Shown in pieces: positions 1 through 8,295 of a stretch of DNA of 57,122 nt. The notes below the pieces were generated by a model. It was not told the DNA's origin. It ran no database searches and worked only from the letters and a program-made list of their open reading frames with translations. Location of the stretch: contig WTGB01000002.1 in the NCBI GenBank assembly GCA_011523735.1, positions 1 through 57,122 on the forward strand. The letters run 5' to 3'. Source of the DNA: Chloroflexota bacterium (GTDB lineage: Bacteria > Chloroflexota > Anaerolineae > Aggregatilineales > Phototrophicaceae). Position numbers and translations under genes: made by a program. Positions within the stretch are counted from its first letter, which is position 1; each line of letters begins with the position of its first letter.

Positions 1-55
1 CTGCAGCGTTCGCCGACTTATATCGCCAGCGTACCGGCGCGGGACCCGATGGCGG
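1..55 (+). repeat. 55-bp exact direct repeat of 424-478
   Basis: Bases 1-55 and 424-478 are identical, 423 bp apart, so they are in the same reading frame of the same gene. The copy at 424 fits the family there (motif LQRSPTY). The copy at base 1 sits where a different stretch is expected, just before the RFNQRV segment. A repeat at the very end of the sequence is most simply an assembly-graph overlap. Confidence 0.85.
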
Positions 56-1254
56 TACGCTTCAATCAGCGCGTCACGAAGATCGCCTGGTCATCCGCCG
101 CGGCCGAATGGACTGTCACAATCGGGGGCGCTGCCGACGGCGCTGTCCGGCAAATGCGCTGCAAATTTCTCTATATGTGCACCGGTTACTATCGTTACGA
201 TCGCGGTTATACGCCGGAGTGGGCGGGCATGGAGCGCTTCCGCGGCGAGATCCTGCATCCCCAAGCCTGGGGCGCGCGTGGGGCGCGTAGACACAGCCCG
301 TCACACAGCGCCGACGGCGCGGATCTGGATTATGCCGGCAAACGCGTAGTCTTGATTGGCAGCGGGGCGACCGCCGTCACGATGGCGCCGGCTTTGGCGG
401 AGCGGGCGGGGCATGTGACCATGCTGCAGCGTTCGCCGACTTATATCGCCAGCGTACCGGCGCGGGACCCGATGGCGGCGCGTTTGCGGGAGCGCTTGCC
501 CTTCAAGCTGGCGGCCTGGCTCATGCGCTGGCTGCAAATCTTGCGGCAGCGGTACTATTATCACCTGGCGCGCAGCCGACCGCAGACAGCGCGCGACATG
601 CTTCTCGAGGGCGTCAGGGCTGCGCTGGGACCCGACTACGATGTCGAGCGGCATTTCAGCCCGCGCTACAATCCCTGGGATGAGCGGCTCTGCCTTGTGC
701 CGGACAACGATCTTTTCAAGGCTATCAAGACCGGCGCCGTGTCGATGGTGACCGATCGCATCGAGAGCTTTGTTGAGGAGGGCATCCGCCTGGAATCGGG
801 CGATTTGCTGCCCGCCGATATCATCGTGACGGCGACTGGCTTGGTGATGAGGATCATGCACGGCGTGGAGATCATCGTTGACGGCGCGCCGGTCGAGCTG
901 GGCGACACCCTGAGTTATAAGGGCATGATGTACAGCGGCATCCCCAATCTCGCATCGGCTTTTGGCTACACCAACGCTTCCTGGACGCTGAAAGCCGAGT
1001 TGATCTGCGAATATGTCTGCCGGCTGCTCAAGCACATGGACCGCAAGGGCTACGCGCAATGCCGGCCCCGGGCGAGCGACGCGGTCGAGACGCAAGCTTA
1101 TATTGATTTCACCTCCGGCTACGTGCAGCGCGCGCTGGATTCGCTGCCGAAGCAAGGCAAGCGGCGGCCCTGGAAGGTGTATCAGAATTATTTGAGGGAC
1201 CTGCTGATGATGCGCTTCGGCGCGCTGGAGGATGGGGTGCTGGAGTTCGAGTAG
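1..1254 (+). CDS. Flavin-dependent Baeyer-Villiger-type monooxygenase, 5'-truncated
   Basis: The frame is open from base 1, so this is the C-terminal part of an NADPH/FAD monooxygenase that would insert oxygen into a ketone or oxidise a soft nucleophile. The Baeyer-Villiger fingerprint F-x-G-x3-H-x3-W is visible (F80, G82, H86, W90 counted from base 1), followed by the second Rossmann fold with GSGAT near residues 117-121. The FAD-binding N-terminus lies outside the window. Two oddities: bases 1-55 are an exact copy of 424-478 and do not fit the expected protein at that point, and about 14 extra residues (roughly 92-105) encoded by a repeat element sit immediately after the fingerprint Trp. 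Substrate unknown. Family call is firm; function of this allele is less so because of the insertion. Confidence 0.8.
   Translation: MQRSPTYIASVPARDPMAVRFNQRVTKIAWSSAAAEWTVTIGGAADGAVRQMRCKFLYMCTGYYRYDRGYTPEWAGMERFRGEILHPQAWGARGARRHSPSHSADGADLDYAGKRVVLIGSGATAVTMAPALAERAGHVTMLQRSPTYIASVPARDPMAARLRERLPFKLAAWLMRWLQILRQRYYYHLARSRPQTARDMLLEGVRAALGPDYDVERHFSPRYNPWDERLCLVPDNDLFKAIKTGAVSMVTDRIESFVEEGIRLESGDLLPADIIVTATGLVMRIMHGVEIIVDGAPVELGDTLSYKGMMYSGIPNLASAFGYTNASWTLKAELICEYVCRLLKHMDRKGYAQCRPRASDAVETQAYIDFTSGYVQRALDSLPKQGKRRPWKVYQNYLRDLLMMRFGALEDGVLEFE
280..303 (+). repeat. GGGGCGCGTAGACAC element inside the monooxygenase gene
   Basis: This 24-bp stretch begins GGGGCGCGTAGACAC and ends AGCCCGTCA. Both halves occur in the composite intergenic element at 47763-47855, and the first half also occurs inside the neighbouring gene at 2034-2050. 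Here it is translated in-frame and adds residues directly after the monooxygenase fingerprint Trp. Confidence 0.7.
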
Positions 1255-1255
1255 A

Positions 1256-2416
1256 TTACAAGCTCAACTCGTACCCGCCAGCCGCCACCGCCGCGCTGAA
1301 GGCCGCGTCGTCCAGCGCCAGCCCAAAGCCGGGCAGATTGGGAATGAGGACCTGCCCGTCCTCAACGCGGTAAGCAGAGGCGTCAATGCCGGGCGTCGTC
1401 GTCTCGTCCCATTCGACGAAGGTGAAACCACGTATCGCCGGCGCCAGATGCCCGGAGACGTAGTTGCCCAGGTGCCGGCCGTAGTGATGCGGCGCTGTGC
1501 GAAGGCCCCAGGCATCGAGTTGCGCGCCCGTCCGCAGCCAGTTGCTGAAGCCGTGGCTGAAGATGTCGTACTGAATCACATCAATGAAACCCTCGCGCGC
1601 CCAGTCCATCAGCGCCTCGGCCGCCCAGCCCTCGCCATCGGCTATCAGCGTGGGCAGCCCCTCCGCGTCCAGCCACTCGCGCAGCGCGCGATACAGCTCC
1701 GGGTCTTCGTGGAAGGCTTCCTCCAGCCAGAAGAGATTGCAGTCGGCCGTCTCCGCCAGGACGCGCCGGGCGATATTGAAGTTGAAGCCGTTGTTGGCGT
1801 CGATCATGATGTTCGCCGCTGGTCCCACCGCCTCGCGCACCGCCTTGATGACGGCGATATCGCGCTTGATGCCGGCTTCCAGCGGCATGTGCATGGCGCC
1901 GCGACCGACCTTGATCTTGAAGGACCGGTGGTTCTGCTCGTAGCCGTCGCGGGCGAATCCGGCGATGAGCGCCGCCCCCGCTTCATGGGAGTCGAGGTGC
2001 AGGTCGTTCATGTAGAGGGAGGTGTCATAACAGGGGGCGCGTAGACACTGCCCCGCCGGAGTGCGCAAGGGCTGGCTGAATGCCGCGTCCGGCGGCGCGA
2101 CCAACTCATAGACCGGCTTGCCGCTCAGCGTGCCCAGCAGGTCCCAAAGCGGGAAATCGAAGGCGCTGGCGGATTCAGCTAGGCCCGCTTCAGCGCTGAT
2201 CAACTGGGAAAGGGACTTGCCCAAGAGCGATCCTGCCTCTTCTGGTCCGGCGAAGCAGAGACCGAAGCCAGACGCGCCCTCAGCGGTGGTCAAGCGCAGG
2301 ATCTGAAGGTGGACCTCGATGCCATGAATTGTCAAACGGGCGTTGTTGCCCGCCTCGCGCGGGCGCCGTCCGACCAGCTTTGCCGCTTCGATTTTTGCGA
2401 TTCGATTGCCGTCCAT
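1256..2416 (-). CDS. Mandelate racemase / enolase superfamily enzyme
   Basis: 386-residue enolase-superfamily protein, probably a sugar-acid dehydratase or racemase. Visible active-site elements: K-x-K at 167/169, metal ligands D206 (in DANNG), E232/E233 (LEEAF) and E262 (DGEG), and a His-rich segment near 310-314 (PHHYGRH). Start chosen at ATG 2416, behind an AAGGAG ribosome site. It sits 12 bp after the epimerase gene 2429-3487 on the same strand, so the two are probably co-transcribed. Residues about 118-126 between the cap and barrel regions are encoded by the repeat element at 2034-2050 and look like an insertion relative to the family. Substrate cannot be assigned. Confidence 0.85.
   Translation of the reverse strand: MDGNRIAKIEAAKLVGRRPREAGNNARLTIHGIEVHLQILRLTTAEGASGFGLCFAGPEEAGSLLGKSLSQLISAEAGLAESASAFDFPLWDLLGTLSGKPVYELVAPPDAAFSQPLRTPAGQCLRAPCYDTSLYMNDLHLDSHEAGAALIAGFARDGYEQNHRSFKIKVGRGAMHMPLEAGIKRDIAVIKAVREAVGPAANIMIDANNGFNFNIARRVLAETADCNLFWLEEAFHEDPELYRALREWLDAEGLPTLIADGEGWAAEALMDWAREGFIDVIQYDIFSHGFSNWLRTGAQLDAWGLRTAPHHYGRHLGNYVSGHLAPAIRGFTFVEWDETTTPGIDASAYRVEDGQVLIPNLPGFGLALDDAAFSAAVAAGGYELSL
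2034..2050 (+). repeat. GGGGCGCGTAGACAC element inside the enolase-superfamily gene
   Basis: Seventeen bases (GGGGCGCGTAGACACTG) identical to the start of the element in the monooxygenase gene for 15 bases, and to the corresponding part of 47763-47855. It is read in-frame on the minus strand, where it contributes the extra residues just before the APCYDTSLY segment. Confidence 0.65.
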
Positions 2417-2428
2417 CAGCGCGCTCCT

Positions 2429-3487
2429 TTACGCATCGCCATAACGAGTGCCGGTGGGGATGACATCGGTGGTTTCGCCGCGTCGGATCGCTTCAGCAGT
2501 GCTAAGAATGCTGTCGAAATCGTGCTGCGGCTGGAAGCCCAGCAGCGTCTGGATCTTGCTCAGGTCAAGCTCGAAGTAGTTGTTGAAGGGCAGGCGGGCC
2601 TCGGCGACCGGCAGACCGTAGCGCTGCGCCAGGCGCGGGACGAGCGCGCCCCAATCAAACATGGCGGCGCCAGCCAGGTTGAAAGCTTTTCCCGGCGCTT
2701 CGTCGCTTTCGATGCTCAGGAGCAGGCCCTGCACGATATCGCGCACATCGCTGAAATGCTGGCGATAAGGAACGCCGTTGGGGTTCAGGCTCAACAGCAA
2801 TTTCTCTTCGCCATCCCAGCCAGCGAGCAGGGCGTCGATCATCGCTTGCTCTTCCGGGTCGTCGCTGGTCTGCTCGCGATATTGTTGGCAGGCGGAGCTG
2901 TACAGGAAGAGGCGCGGCAGCCCGGCGTCGTTGAGGAACTCGCTAGGTTCAATAACCGTCGAGAAACGGAGCGCCGTGACCGGCAGGCTGTATTGAAAGT
3001 GGTATGCCAGCGCCAATTCTTCGCCGAGCCATTTGGTCAGCAAGTAAGGCATGTCCGGATAGTTGCCGGCCATATCTTCGCTTATGGGATTCTCGAAGTA
3101 GCGACCATTGACGCGCGCGTCCCAGTAGACGCCTTCGGTGCTGGCATAGACGAAACGGTGGAGATTTGGGCAATGTTCGCGGATGCACTCGAGGATATTG
3201 AGTGTGCCCATCGCATTGATATGGAGGTAGTCGCGATTGTCGAAAGGTCCGCCAAAAGCGGCCGCCAGGTGATAGATGACATCGACGCCGCTGACCGCCT
3301 CCCGCACATCGTCATAATTGCGCAAGTCGCCAAAGACGGTTTCCACGCCGGCGTAGGCATCCAGTTTGCGGGCGCGGCTGGCATCGCCGGGGTAGACGAA
3401 GCTGCGAATGCTGTGACCGGCCGCCAGCAGTTGTGTCACTAGGTTGGCGCCGATTCGTCCGGTCGCGCCGGTGACCAGGATTTTCAT
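2429..3487 (-). CDS. NAD-dependent epimerase/dehydratase (extended SDR)
   Basis: Extended short-chain dehydrogenase with an N-terminal Rossmann motif TGATGRIG (from about residue 6) and about 350 residues. The start is placed at ATG 3487 (MKILVTGATG), because the frame's 16 extra upstream residues have no family counterpart. It probably oxidises or epimerises a sugar or sugar nucleotide. It lies upstream of, and close to, the enolase-superfamily gene, which suggests a small sugar or sugar-acid catabolic operon. Substrate unknown. Confidence 0.85.
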   Translation of the reverse strand: MKILVTGATGRIGANLVTQLLAAGHSIRSFVYPGDASRARKLDAYAGVETVFGDLRNYDDVREAVSGVDVIYHLAAAFGGPFDNRDYLHINAMGTLNILECIREHCPNLHRFVYASTEGVYWDARVNGRYFENPISEDMAGNYPDMPYLLTKWLGEELALAYHFQYSLPVTALRFSTVIEPSEFLNDAGLPRLFLYSSACQQYREQTSDDPEEQAMIDALLAGWDGEEKLLLSLNPNGVPYRQHFSDVRDIVQGLLLSIESDEAPGKAFNLAGAAMFDWGALVPRLAQRYGLPVAEARLPFNNYFELDLSKIQTLLGFQPQHDFDSILSTAEAIRRGETTDVIPTGTRYGDA

Positions 3488-3594
3488 ATTTGGTTCCCTT
3501 GTTCTATGCCGCCTGAGCCGGAAGATTTGCTCCAAGCTTGAACTTTATCCCGTGGCAGGATTTCATGCCAGACGCAGTCGGGGGCGACCGCCGA

Positions 3595-4554
3595 CTAATA
3601 ATCGATTTGCAGGATGATATCTTGCGGGTGATTGCCGAAGCCGCGCCCGAAGATATTGAGCCCGCCTTTGTTCTCCGCGTCGTCGGCGATGCCGATGCGC
3701 AGCGAGATATAGGGGCGGGCGGGCAGGTTAAGATCGTGAATGGTCACATCCGAGATTTTGGCGCCATCAATAGCCGAGCCTTCCAAGCCGATGTGCCAGA
3801 CTTTGAGCAAGCCATACTGGCTGTTCCAGTCGGGCCACCAGGGTGGCGTCAGATTGCCCCGTTTGTCGCCGAAGTCCGCGGGCGAAGTCCACAAGCCTAC
3901 GCGCACATCATTGATTTCCAGGAAGACATCCGACAGCCAGTTCGCGGCTGAGGGGGCCGCTTCGGAACAGGTTTCCAGGCTCAGCTGCAAGCTCTTGGGA
4001 TGGTCGCGCTGATAACTGTGGTTGGGGAAGCGGTAGTCCAGCCAGCCGTGTGAAAACCAGATCAATTGAGCTTGATAGCGCTCGGGCGCGTAAAAGAGCA
4101 CGGGATCGTCCAAGGCGCCGATGACCGATTCAGCGCCCGCCATCCCGCAAGGGGAAATCACATGGTGATCGACAAAGGCGCCGACGGGCATATGAATGTC
4201 GAAGTGGTCGACATCGGCGCGGCGCTGCAATTCCGGCAGGCTGAAAACCACGGTATCATAGAGCCGCGTGTAGATGCGCTGTTGCCCGCGCTTGCCAGGC
4301 GCAGTCTGCGAACTGACGAGACCGGCGCTTTCAAGATTGGCAAGGTGCATTGAAGCCGTGGCGATTGGCATTTCCAGGTTACGCGCGATTTGCGAGAGGC
4401 TGGCGACTCTTATCACTAAATGCTCCAGGATACGCAATCGCGGAGCGGAGGCTAGCGTTTTGGCGATGGCGATGTTCTGTTCCCGCGCGACAATGTCGTT
4501 GCCGGTCACAAGGGTGCGATTCTGATTGTGCGCCTGCCTGTCGAATTCATACAT
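3595..4554 (-). CDS. ArsR-type winged-helix regulator with large C-terminal domain
   Basis: 319 residues. An ArsR-like helix-turn-helix occupies about residues 28-95 (LASAPRLRILEHL ... SQIARNLEMPIATASMHLANLESAGLV). About 220 further residues, rich in aromatic and beta-like segments, form a putative ligand-binding domain. No metal-binding Cys pair of classical ArsR/SmtB sensors is evident, so this is probably a sugar-responsive regulator. It is divergent from the ABC operon starting at 4816 across an AT-rich spacer, so it most likely controls that operon and itself. The effector is inferred only from the neighbourhood. Confidence 0.8.
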   Translation of the reverse strand: MYEFDRQAHNQNRTLVTGNDIVAREQNIAIAKTLASAPRLRILEHLVIRVASLSQIARNLEMPIATASMHLANLESAGLVSSQTAPGKRGQQRIYTRLYDTVVFSLPELQRRADVDHFDIHMPVGAFVDHHVISPCGMAGAESVIGALDDPVLFYAPERYQAQLIWFSHGWLDYRFPNHSYQRDHPKSLQLSLETCSEAAPSAANWLSDVFLEINDVRVGLWTSPADFGDKRGNLTPPWWPDWNSQYGLLKVWHIGLEGSAIDGAKISDVTIHDLNLPARPYISLRIGIADDAENKGGLNIFGRGFGNHPQDIILQIDY

Positions 4555-4654
4555 ATAAGCCCTCTTTTATTTCAGAAAAATATGAATATAATGCGAATTT
4601 TACTTCATATATACAAAGAATACAATCATGTTATCGGCTAATATAGCGAATTGC

Positions 4655-4683
4655 TTGACAATTTCGTAGAAGTGATTTATCTT
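4655..4683 (+). promoter_or_regulatory. Sigma-70-like promoter for the system A operon
   Basis: A perfect -35 box TTGACA (4655-4660) is separated by 17 bp from TATCTT (4678-4683). It lies in an AT-rich spacer in an otherwise GC-rich window, about 130 bp upstream of the first permease. Just downstream, 4707-4716 is the palindrome ACAGATCTGT, a possible site for the divergent regulator. Prediction by eye. Confidence 0.55.
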
Positions 4684-4815
4684 CATTTCACTTTTTCACA
4701 AACTAAACAGATCTGTCTATTGTCTGATGTTTTTTGAGAAACCTTCGCCGTTTGCCGTCTGCCCCGCCTTGAAGCGAGCCGCTGTCCGGGCAGTTGGATT
4801 GCGTTGGAGGGAACT

Positions 4816-5796
4816 GTGAACGGATTGAGCGTCGGGCGCTTGGTTGAAGGCGCGCTGAATCTGCTGGATGTCTTCGACCCGATTGTCGAGCCTTATCGCC
4901 GTTTCCACGAGAAGCTGCCGCCAAAATTGCAGCAGACTCTTACGGCCTTCATGTTCATATTGCCGTTCGGCATTCTTTATGCCATCTTCACGATACTGCC
5001 CATCTTCCAAACCTTCTATATTTCCCTGCACAAGTGGGAGATCATGGGCACGAATATTCGCTATATCGGGCTGAAGAACTTTGAGCGCCTGCTGACGAGG
5101 GACACGCAGTTCCACCAAGCCTTTGAGCAGACGATCCTCTTTGTTGCACTAACTATTCCGATCATCTTTGTCGGTCTTTTCTTCGCGCTGATGCTCAATC
5201 GTCCTATCAAGGGCATCGGCATATTCCGCACGATCTTTTATCTGCCAAATATCATGGCGGTGACGGTCATCGGTTTGATCTGGGCGCGGGTTTTCGCTTC
5301 GTCAGATCGCGGTTTGATCAATGCTTTCCTAGAACAGTTTGACGCGGGCCCCATCCCCTTCCTTGATAAAGGGGATTTGGCGACGCTTGTTGTATCTTTC
5401 ACCACGCTCTGGTGGACTGTCGGCTTCAGCATGCTGATCTTCCTGGCTGGTTTGCAGGATATCTCGCAGGCGCTCTATGACGCGGCTGAGGTAGACGGCG
5501 CCAACCGCCGACAGCAATTCAGGCATATCACGATTCCCGGCTTACGCCGACCTTTCGCCTTCTTGTGCATTTTGCAAGTCATTGCGTCTTTCCAGATATT
5601 CGGTCAAGTCGATGTCATGACCAGCGGCGGACCGGCCGGCAATACGCGCACCATTGTCTACAACATCTTCGAGACTTCTTTTGAGTATTTTCAAGTGGGC
5701 TATGGCACAGCCATGGCTGTCATTATGTTCGCGGTTCTGCTGGTCATTTCACTTTTTCAACTGGCGCTATTCCGTGATCAAGGTGTAGGGAGCTAG
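4816..5796 (+). CDS. Sugar ABC transporter permease (MalF-like), system A
   Basis: Inner-membrane permease of a CUT1-type sugar importer. It has about six hydrophobic segments after a short cytoplasmic N-terminus, and the ATPase-contact EAA loop near residue 220 (AAEVDGANRRQQF...IPGL). GTG 4816 is preferred over TTG 4804, because GGAGGG at 4806-4811 is correctly spaced for GTG and overlaps the TTG. The next permease starts 2 bp after the stop. Substrate presumably matches the GH2 glycosidase at the end of the operon. Confidence 0.9.
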   Translation: MNGLSVGRLVEGALNLLDVFDPIVEPYRRFHEKLPPKLQQTLTAFMFILPFGILYAIFTILPIFQTFYISLHKWEIMGTNIRYIGLKNFERLLTRDTQFHQAFEQTILFVALTIPIIFVGLFFALMLNRPIKGIGIFRTIFYLPNIMAVTVIGLIWARVFASSDRGLINAFLEQFDAGPIPFLDKGDLATLVVSFTTLWWTVGFSMLIFLAGLQDISQALYDAAEVDGANRRQQFRHITIPGLRRPFAFLCILQVIASFQIFGQVDVMTSGGPAGNTRTIVYNIFETSFEYFQVGYGTAMAVIMFAVLLVISLFQLALFRDQGVGS

Positions 5797-5798
5797 CG

Positions 5799-6665
5799 GT
5801 GACGGTTGTTGGCGCGGACCTGAAACGCAAACGTCAGCGGATAGAACGGCGGCGGGGCGGCATATATATACTGGCGGTGGGTTTGTTCGCTTTGGTCTGG
5901 ATGCTGCCGGTGGTTTGGACCGTGGTCACGTCATTCCGGCCCGAGGCGGCATTGCAGCGCGATCTGGCGAGCTTGATTCCCTTGCCCTTCACCACCGAGA
6001 ATTGGACTTTCATCCTCAAGAGCAGCCAACTATGGAAATGGCTGGGCAACAGCGTGTTCGTCTCCACCACGCATACGCTGGCGCAGTTGGCTGTCTGTTC
6101 GCTGGCGGCTTACGCCTTTGCGCGCCTGGATTTTTATTTCAAGCGTCCGCTCTATATTCTGGTATTGATGGGCTTGATGGTGCCCTTTGAGGCGACCTTC
6201 CTGCCCGTTTATCTTCTATTCTCGAATTTGAAACTGCACAATACTTTGATCGCCCTGATTTTGCCGGGGATCGCCTCATCGTTTGCCGTCTTCCTGTTGA
6301 CGCAGTTTTTCCGCGGCATCCCGTTGGAATTGGAGGAAGCGGCGATGATGGATGGCGCCGGACGGTTTCGCATCTTCCTCATTGTCATTATTCCGCTTTC
6401 GACGCCGGTCATCACGGCTTTGGCGATATTCACCTTCCTGGGCAACTGGAACAGCTATTTGTGGCCCATCATCTCCGCCACGAGCAGCGAAGTCTACACC
6501 ATTGTTATTGGCTTGCGGAAATTAAATCAGGCATGGGGAGATGTCAATTTTTATGGGCGGGACATGGCGGCGGCTGTCTTCACGGCATTGCCCATCATCA
6601 TCTTCTTCTTCGTTTTCCAACGCCGCATCATCAGCGGCATCGCCATCAACAGCGGCATCAAGTAG
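5799..6665 (+). CDS. Sugar ABC transporter permease (MalG-like), system A
   Basis: 288-residue second permease of system A, starting at GTG 5799 right behind the previous stop. Six membrane segments are expected. The EAA motif is near residue 178 (EEAAMMDGAGRFR...IPLS), and the C-terminus (RRIISGIAINSGIK) is typical of MalG-type subunits. It forms the heterodimeric channel with the product of 4816-5796. No ATPase gene follows, so an ATPase encoded elsewhere must energise it. Confidence 0.92.
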   Translation: MTVVGADLKRKRQRIERRRGGIYILAVGLFALVWMLPVVWTVVTSFRPEAALQRDLASLIPLPFTTENWTFILKSSQLWKWLGNSVFVSTTHTLAQLAVCSLAAYAFARLDFYFKRPLYILVLMGLMVPFEATFLPVYLLFSNLKLHNTLIALILPGIASSFAVFLLTQFFRGIPLELEEAAMMDGAGRFRIFLIVIIPLSTPVITALAIFTFLGNWNSYLWPIISATSSEVYTIVIGLRKLNQAWGDVNFYGRDMAAAVFTALPIIIFFFVFQRRIISGIAINSGIK

Positions 6666-6739
6666 AGAGGAATGCCTATTGAAGTGTGCCTATCCTGACT
6701 TTGTATGTTTCAATTAGCGAACCTGAAAGGATGCAAATC

Positions 6740-8044
6740 ATGTACAGAATGAGAGCTTTGCTTGTCGTGGCTATGCTGCTTATGCTGGTCGCGATGCCGA
6801 TTGCCGCGCAAGACGCGACAGAGATCACATTTATGCGTTTCTTCGGCGAATGCGCCGATGAATTTGGCGAAACCACTGATTTGTCGGAGGCATATGGCGA
6901 ATGCGGCATCATCCAGACCTTGGCCAATTCCTTCAACGCCTCGCAAGACGAAATCCATGTCAATACCGTGGTTGTTGACTGGCCCGGCGTCACCGAGTTG
7001 AACGCCAATCTGGCCGCCGGGACGCCGCCGGAAATCATGGTGCTGCACGGCCGCCGCATTCCCAACTACGCCTCGCGCGGTTTGTTGACGCCGCTGAGCG
7101 ATGTGCTGGCTGGCGCCGGCATCGATGCTGGCGACTTGACCGAAAGCGCCCGCGGCTTCGTCGAATGGAATGGCGAGCTCTACGGCATTCCGCTCGACCT
7201 GCATGGCCATCTCTGGCATATCAATGTCGGCTTGTGGGAACAGGCTGGCTTGACCAACGAAGACGGCAGCCCCGATATCCCCGTGGGCATGGACGCATTC
7301 CTGTCGCACGCCGAGGCTTTCAAGGAAGCGACCGGCTTGCCCTTCCTGGGCATGTGGACCAATGGCTTGAGCCGCAACTGGATGGCGCTGGTCTATCAGC
7401 AAGAGGGCGGCACGGTTGAAGCCGACGACGGGATGCCCAACATCAACACAGAAGCCGGCTTGAACGCGCTGAACTTCTTGATAATGCTGCGCGACGAAGG
7501 GCATATCACCGACAATGTCGATTATGGCGCGTCGCAGGAAATCTTCCTGAACGGCGAGAATGGCGGCCATATCAACGGCACCTGGGTCGTGAACTTCTAC
7601 GACAACCAGGTGGCTGATCCGGAAGGCGCGCTGAAGAATTACTACGTGCATAACTTCCCGACTATTTACGATCAGCCGGCCGCCTGGGCAGGCAGTCACG
7701 CCTGGATCATTCCGCAAGGCGACGAGCCCGACCCCGCGAAGCTCGAAGCGACATTGACCTTCCTCGATTACCTCAATGACAACAACATTGAATGGGCGCG
7801 CACAGGTCACTCCGCGGTCAACACATCGGTCGTTAACAGCGATGTATACAACGAATATCCGCACCGTCAGGAGTACGCCGAATTTGTTCCGAGCGCTGTC
7901 ATTCCGCCGCGCGAAAACTGGAGCACAGCTTTTGAATCCATAATGGACGAGGAGCTGTCCGCCGCCTTCATCGGCGAGAAGACGCCCGAGCAGGCGCTGA
8001 TCGATGCCCAGACTCGTCTGGAAGACTTTGCGCTATTTGAGTAA
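6740..8044 (+). CDS. Sugar ABC transporter substrate-binding protein, system A
   Basis: About 434-residue extracytoplasmic sugar-binding protein (CUT1 family). ATG 6740 is chosen because GAAAGG (6725-6730) is correctly spaced for it; the frame is open further upstream to 6686. The N-terminus MYRMRALLVVAMLLM ... PIAAQ is a Sec signal peptide with cleavage expected after Ala-Gln. The binding lobes follow, with aromatic-rich sugar contacts. In this operon the binding protein is third, after both permeases, unlike systems B-D where it comes first. A REP-type hairpin (8059-8106) lies immediately downstream of the stop. Confidence 0.92.
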   Translation: MYRMRALLVVAMLLMLVAMPIAAQDATEITFMRFFGECADEFGETTDLSEAYGECGIIQTLANSFNASQDEIHVNTVVVDWPGVTELNANLAAGTPPEIMVLHGRRIPNYASRGLLTPLSDVLAGAGIDAGDLTESARGFVEWNGELYGIPLDLHGHLWHINVGLWEQAGLTNEDGSPDIPVGMDAFLSHAEAFKEATGLPFLGMWTNGLSRNWMALVYQQEGGTVEADDGMPNINTEAGLNALNFLIMLRDEGHITDNVDYGASQEIFLNGENGGHINGTWVVNFYDNQVADPEGALKNYYVHNFPTIYDQPAAWAGSHAWIIPQGDEPDPAKLEATLTFLDYLNDNNIEWARTGHSAVNTSVVNSDVYNEYPHRQEYAEFVPSAVIPPRENWSTAFESIMDEELSAAFIGEKTPEQALIDAQTRLEDFALFE

Positions 8045-8058
8045 CCCCCATCCCCTAA

Positions 8059-8106
8059 CCCCTTCCCGCCATCTCTATGGCGGGCATCCCACAAGGAGGG
8101 AAGGGG
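8059..8106. repeat. REP-type nested hairpin after the system A binding-protein gene
   Basis: Outer arms CCCCTTCCC (8059-8067) and GGGAAGGGG (8098-8106) enclose an inner pair CCCGCCAT / ATGGCGGG. The same words recur inverted at 27187-27215. A second small inverted repeat, GGGCGGGC / GCTCGCCC, is at 8178-8199. Probably an intergenic palindromic repeat that also stabilises the upstream mRNA. Confidence 0.7.
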
Positions 8107-8295
8107 AAACAAACCTATGGTAGATGGGAGGCAATGCGAAACCAGCCCCACCTTTGTCCGGGGCAGGTGCGCAATATGGGCGGGCTTTCGGGCTCGCCCT
8201 GTTTGTACAGCGCTAACTCATTCTGGAATTATCAGATTTCATAGCGACATAATTTTAAACACGTTGCCTGAACAGACCTAAAGCAGGAGTGACAC

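Noticed and set aside
2309..3442. 377-codon frame antisense to the epimerase
   Set aside because: Shadow of a well-supported gene; starts inside the neighbouring enolase-superfamily gene.
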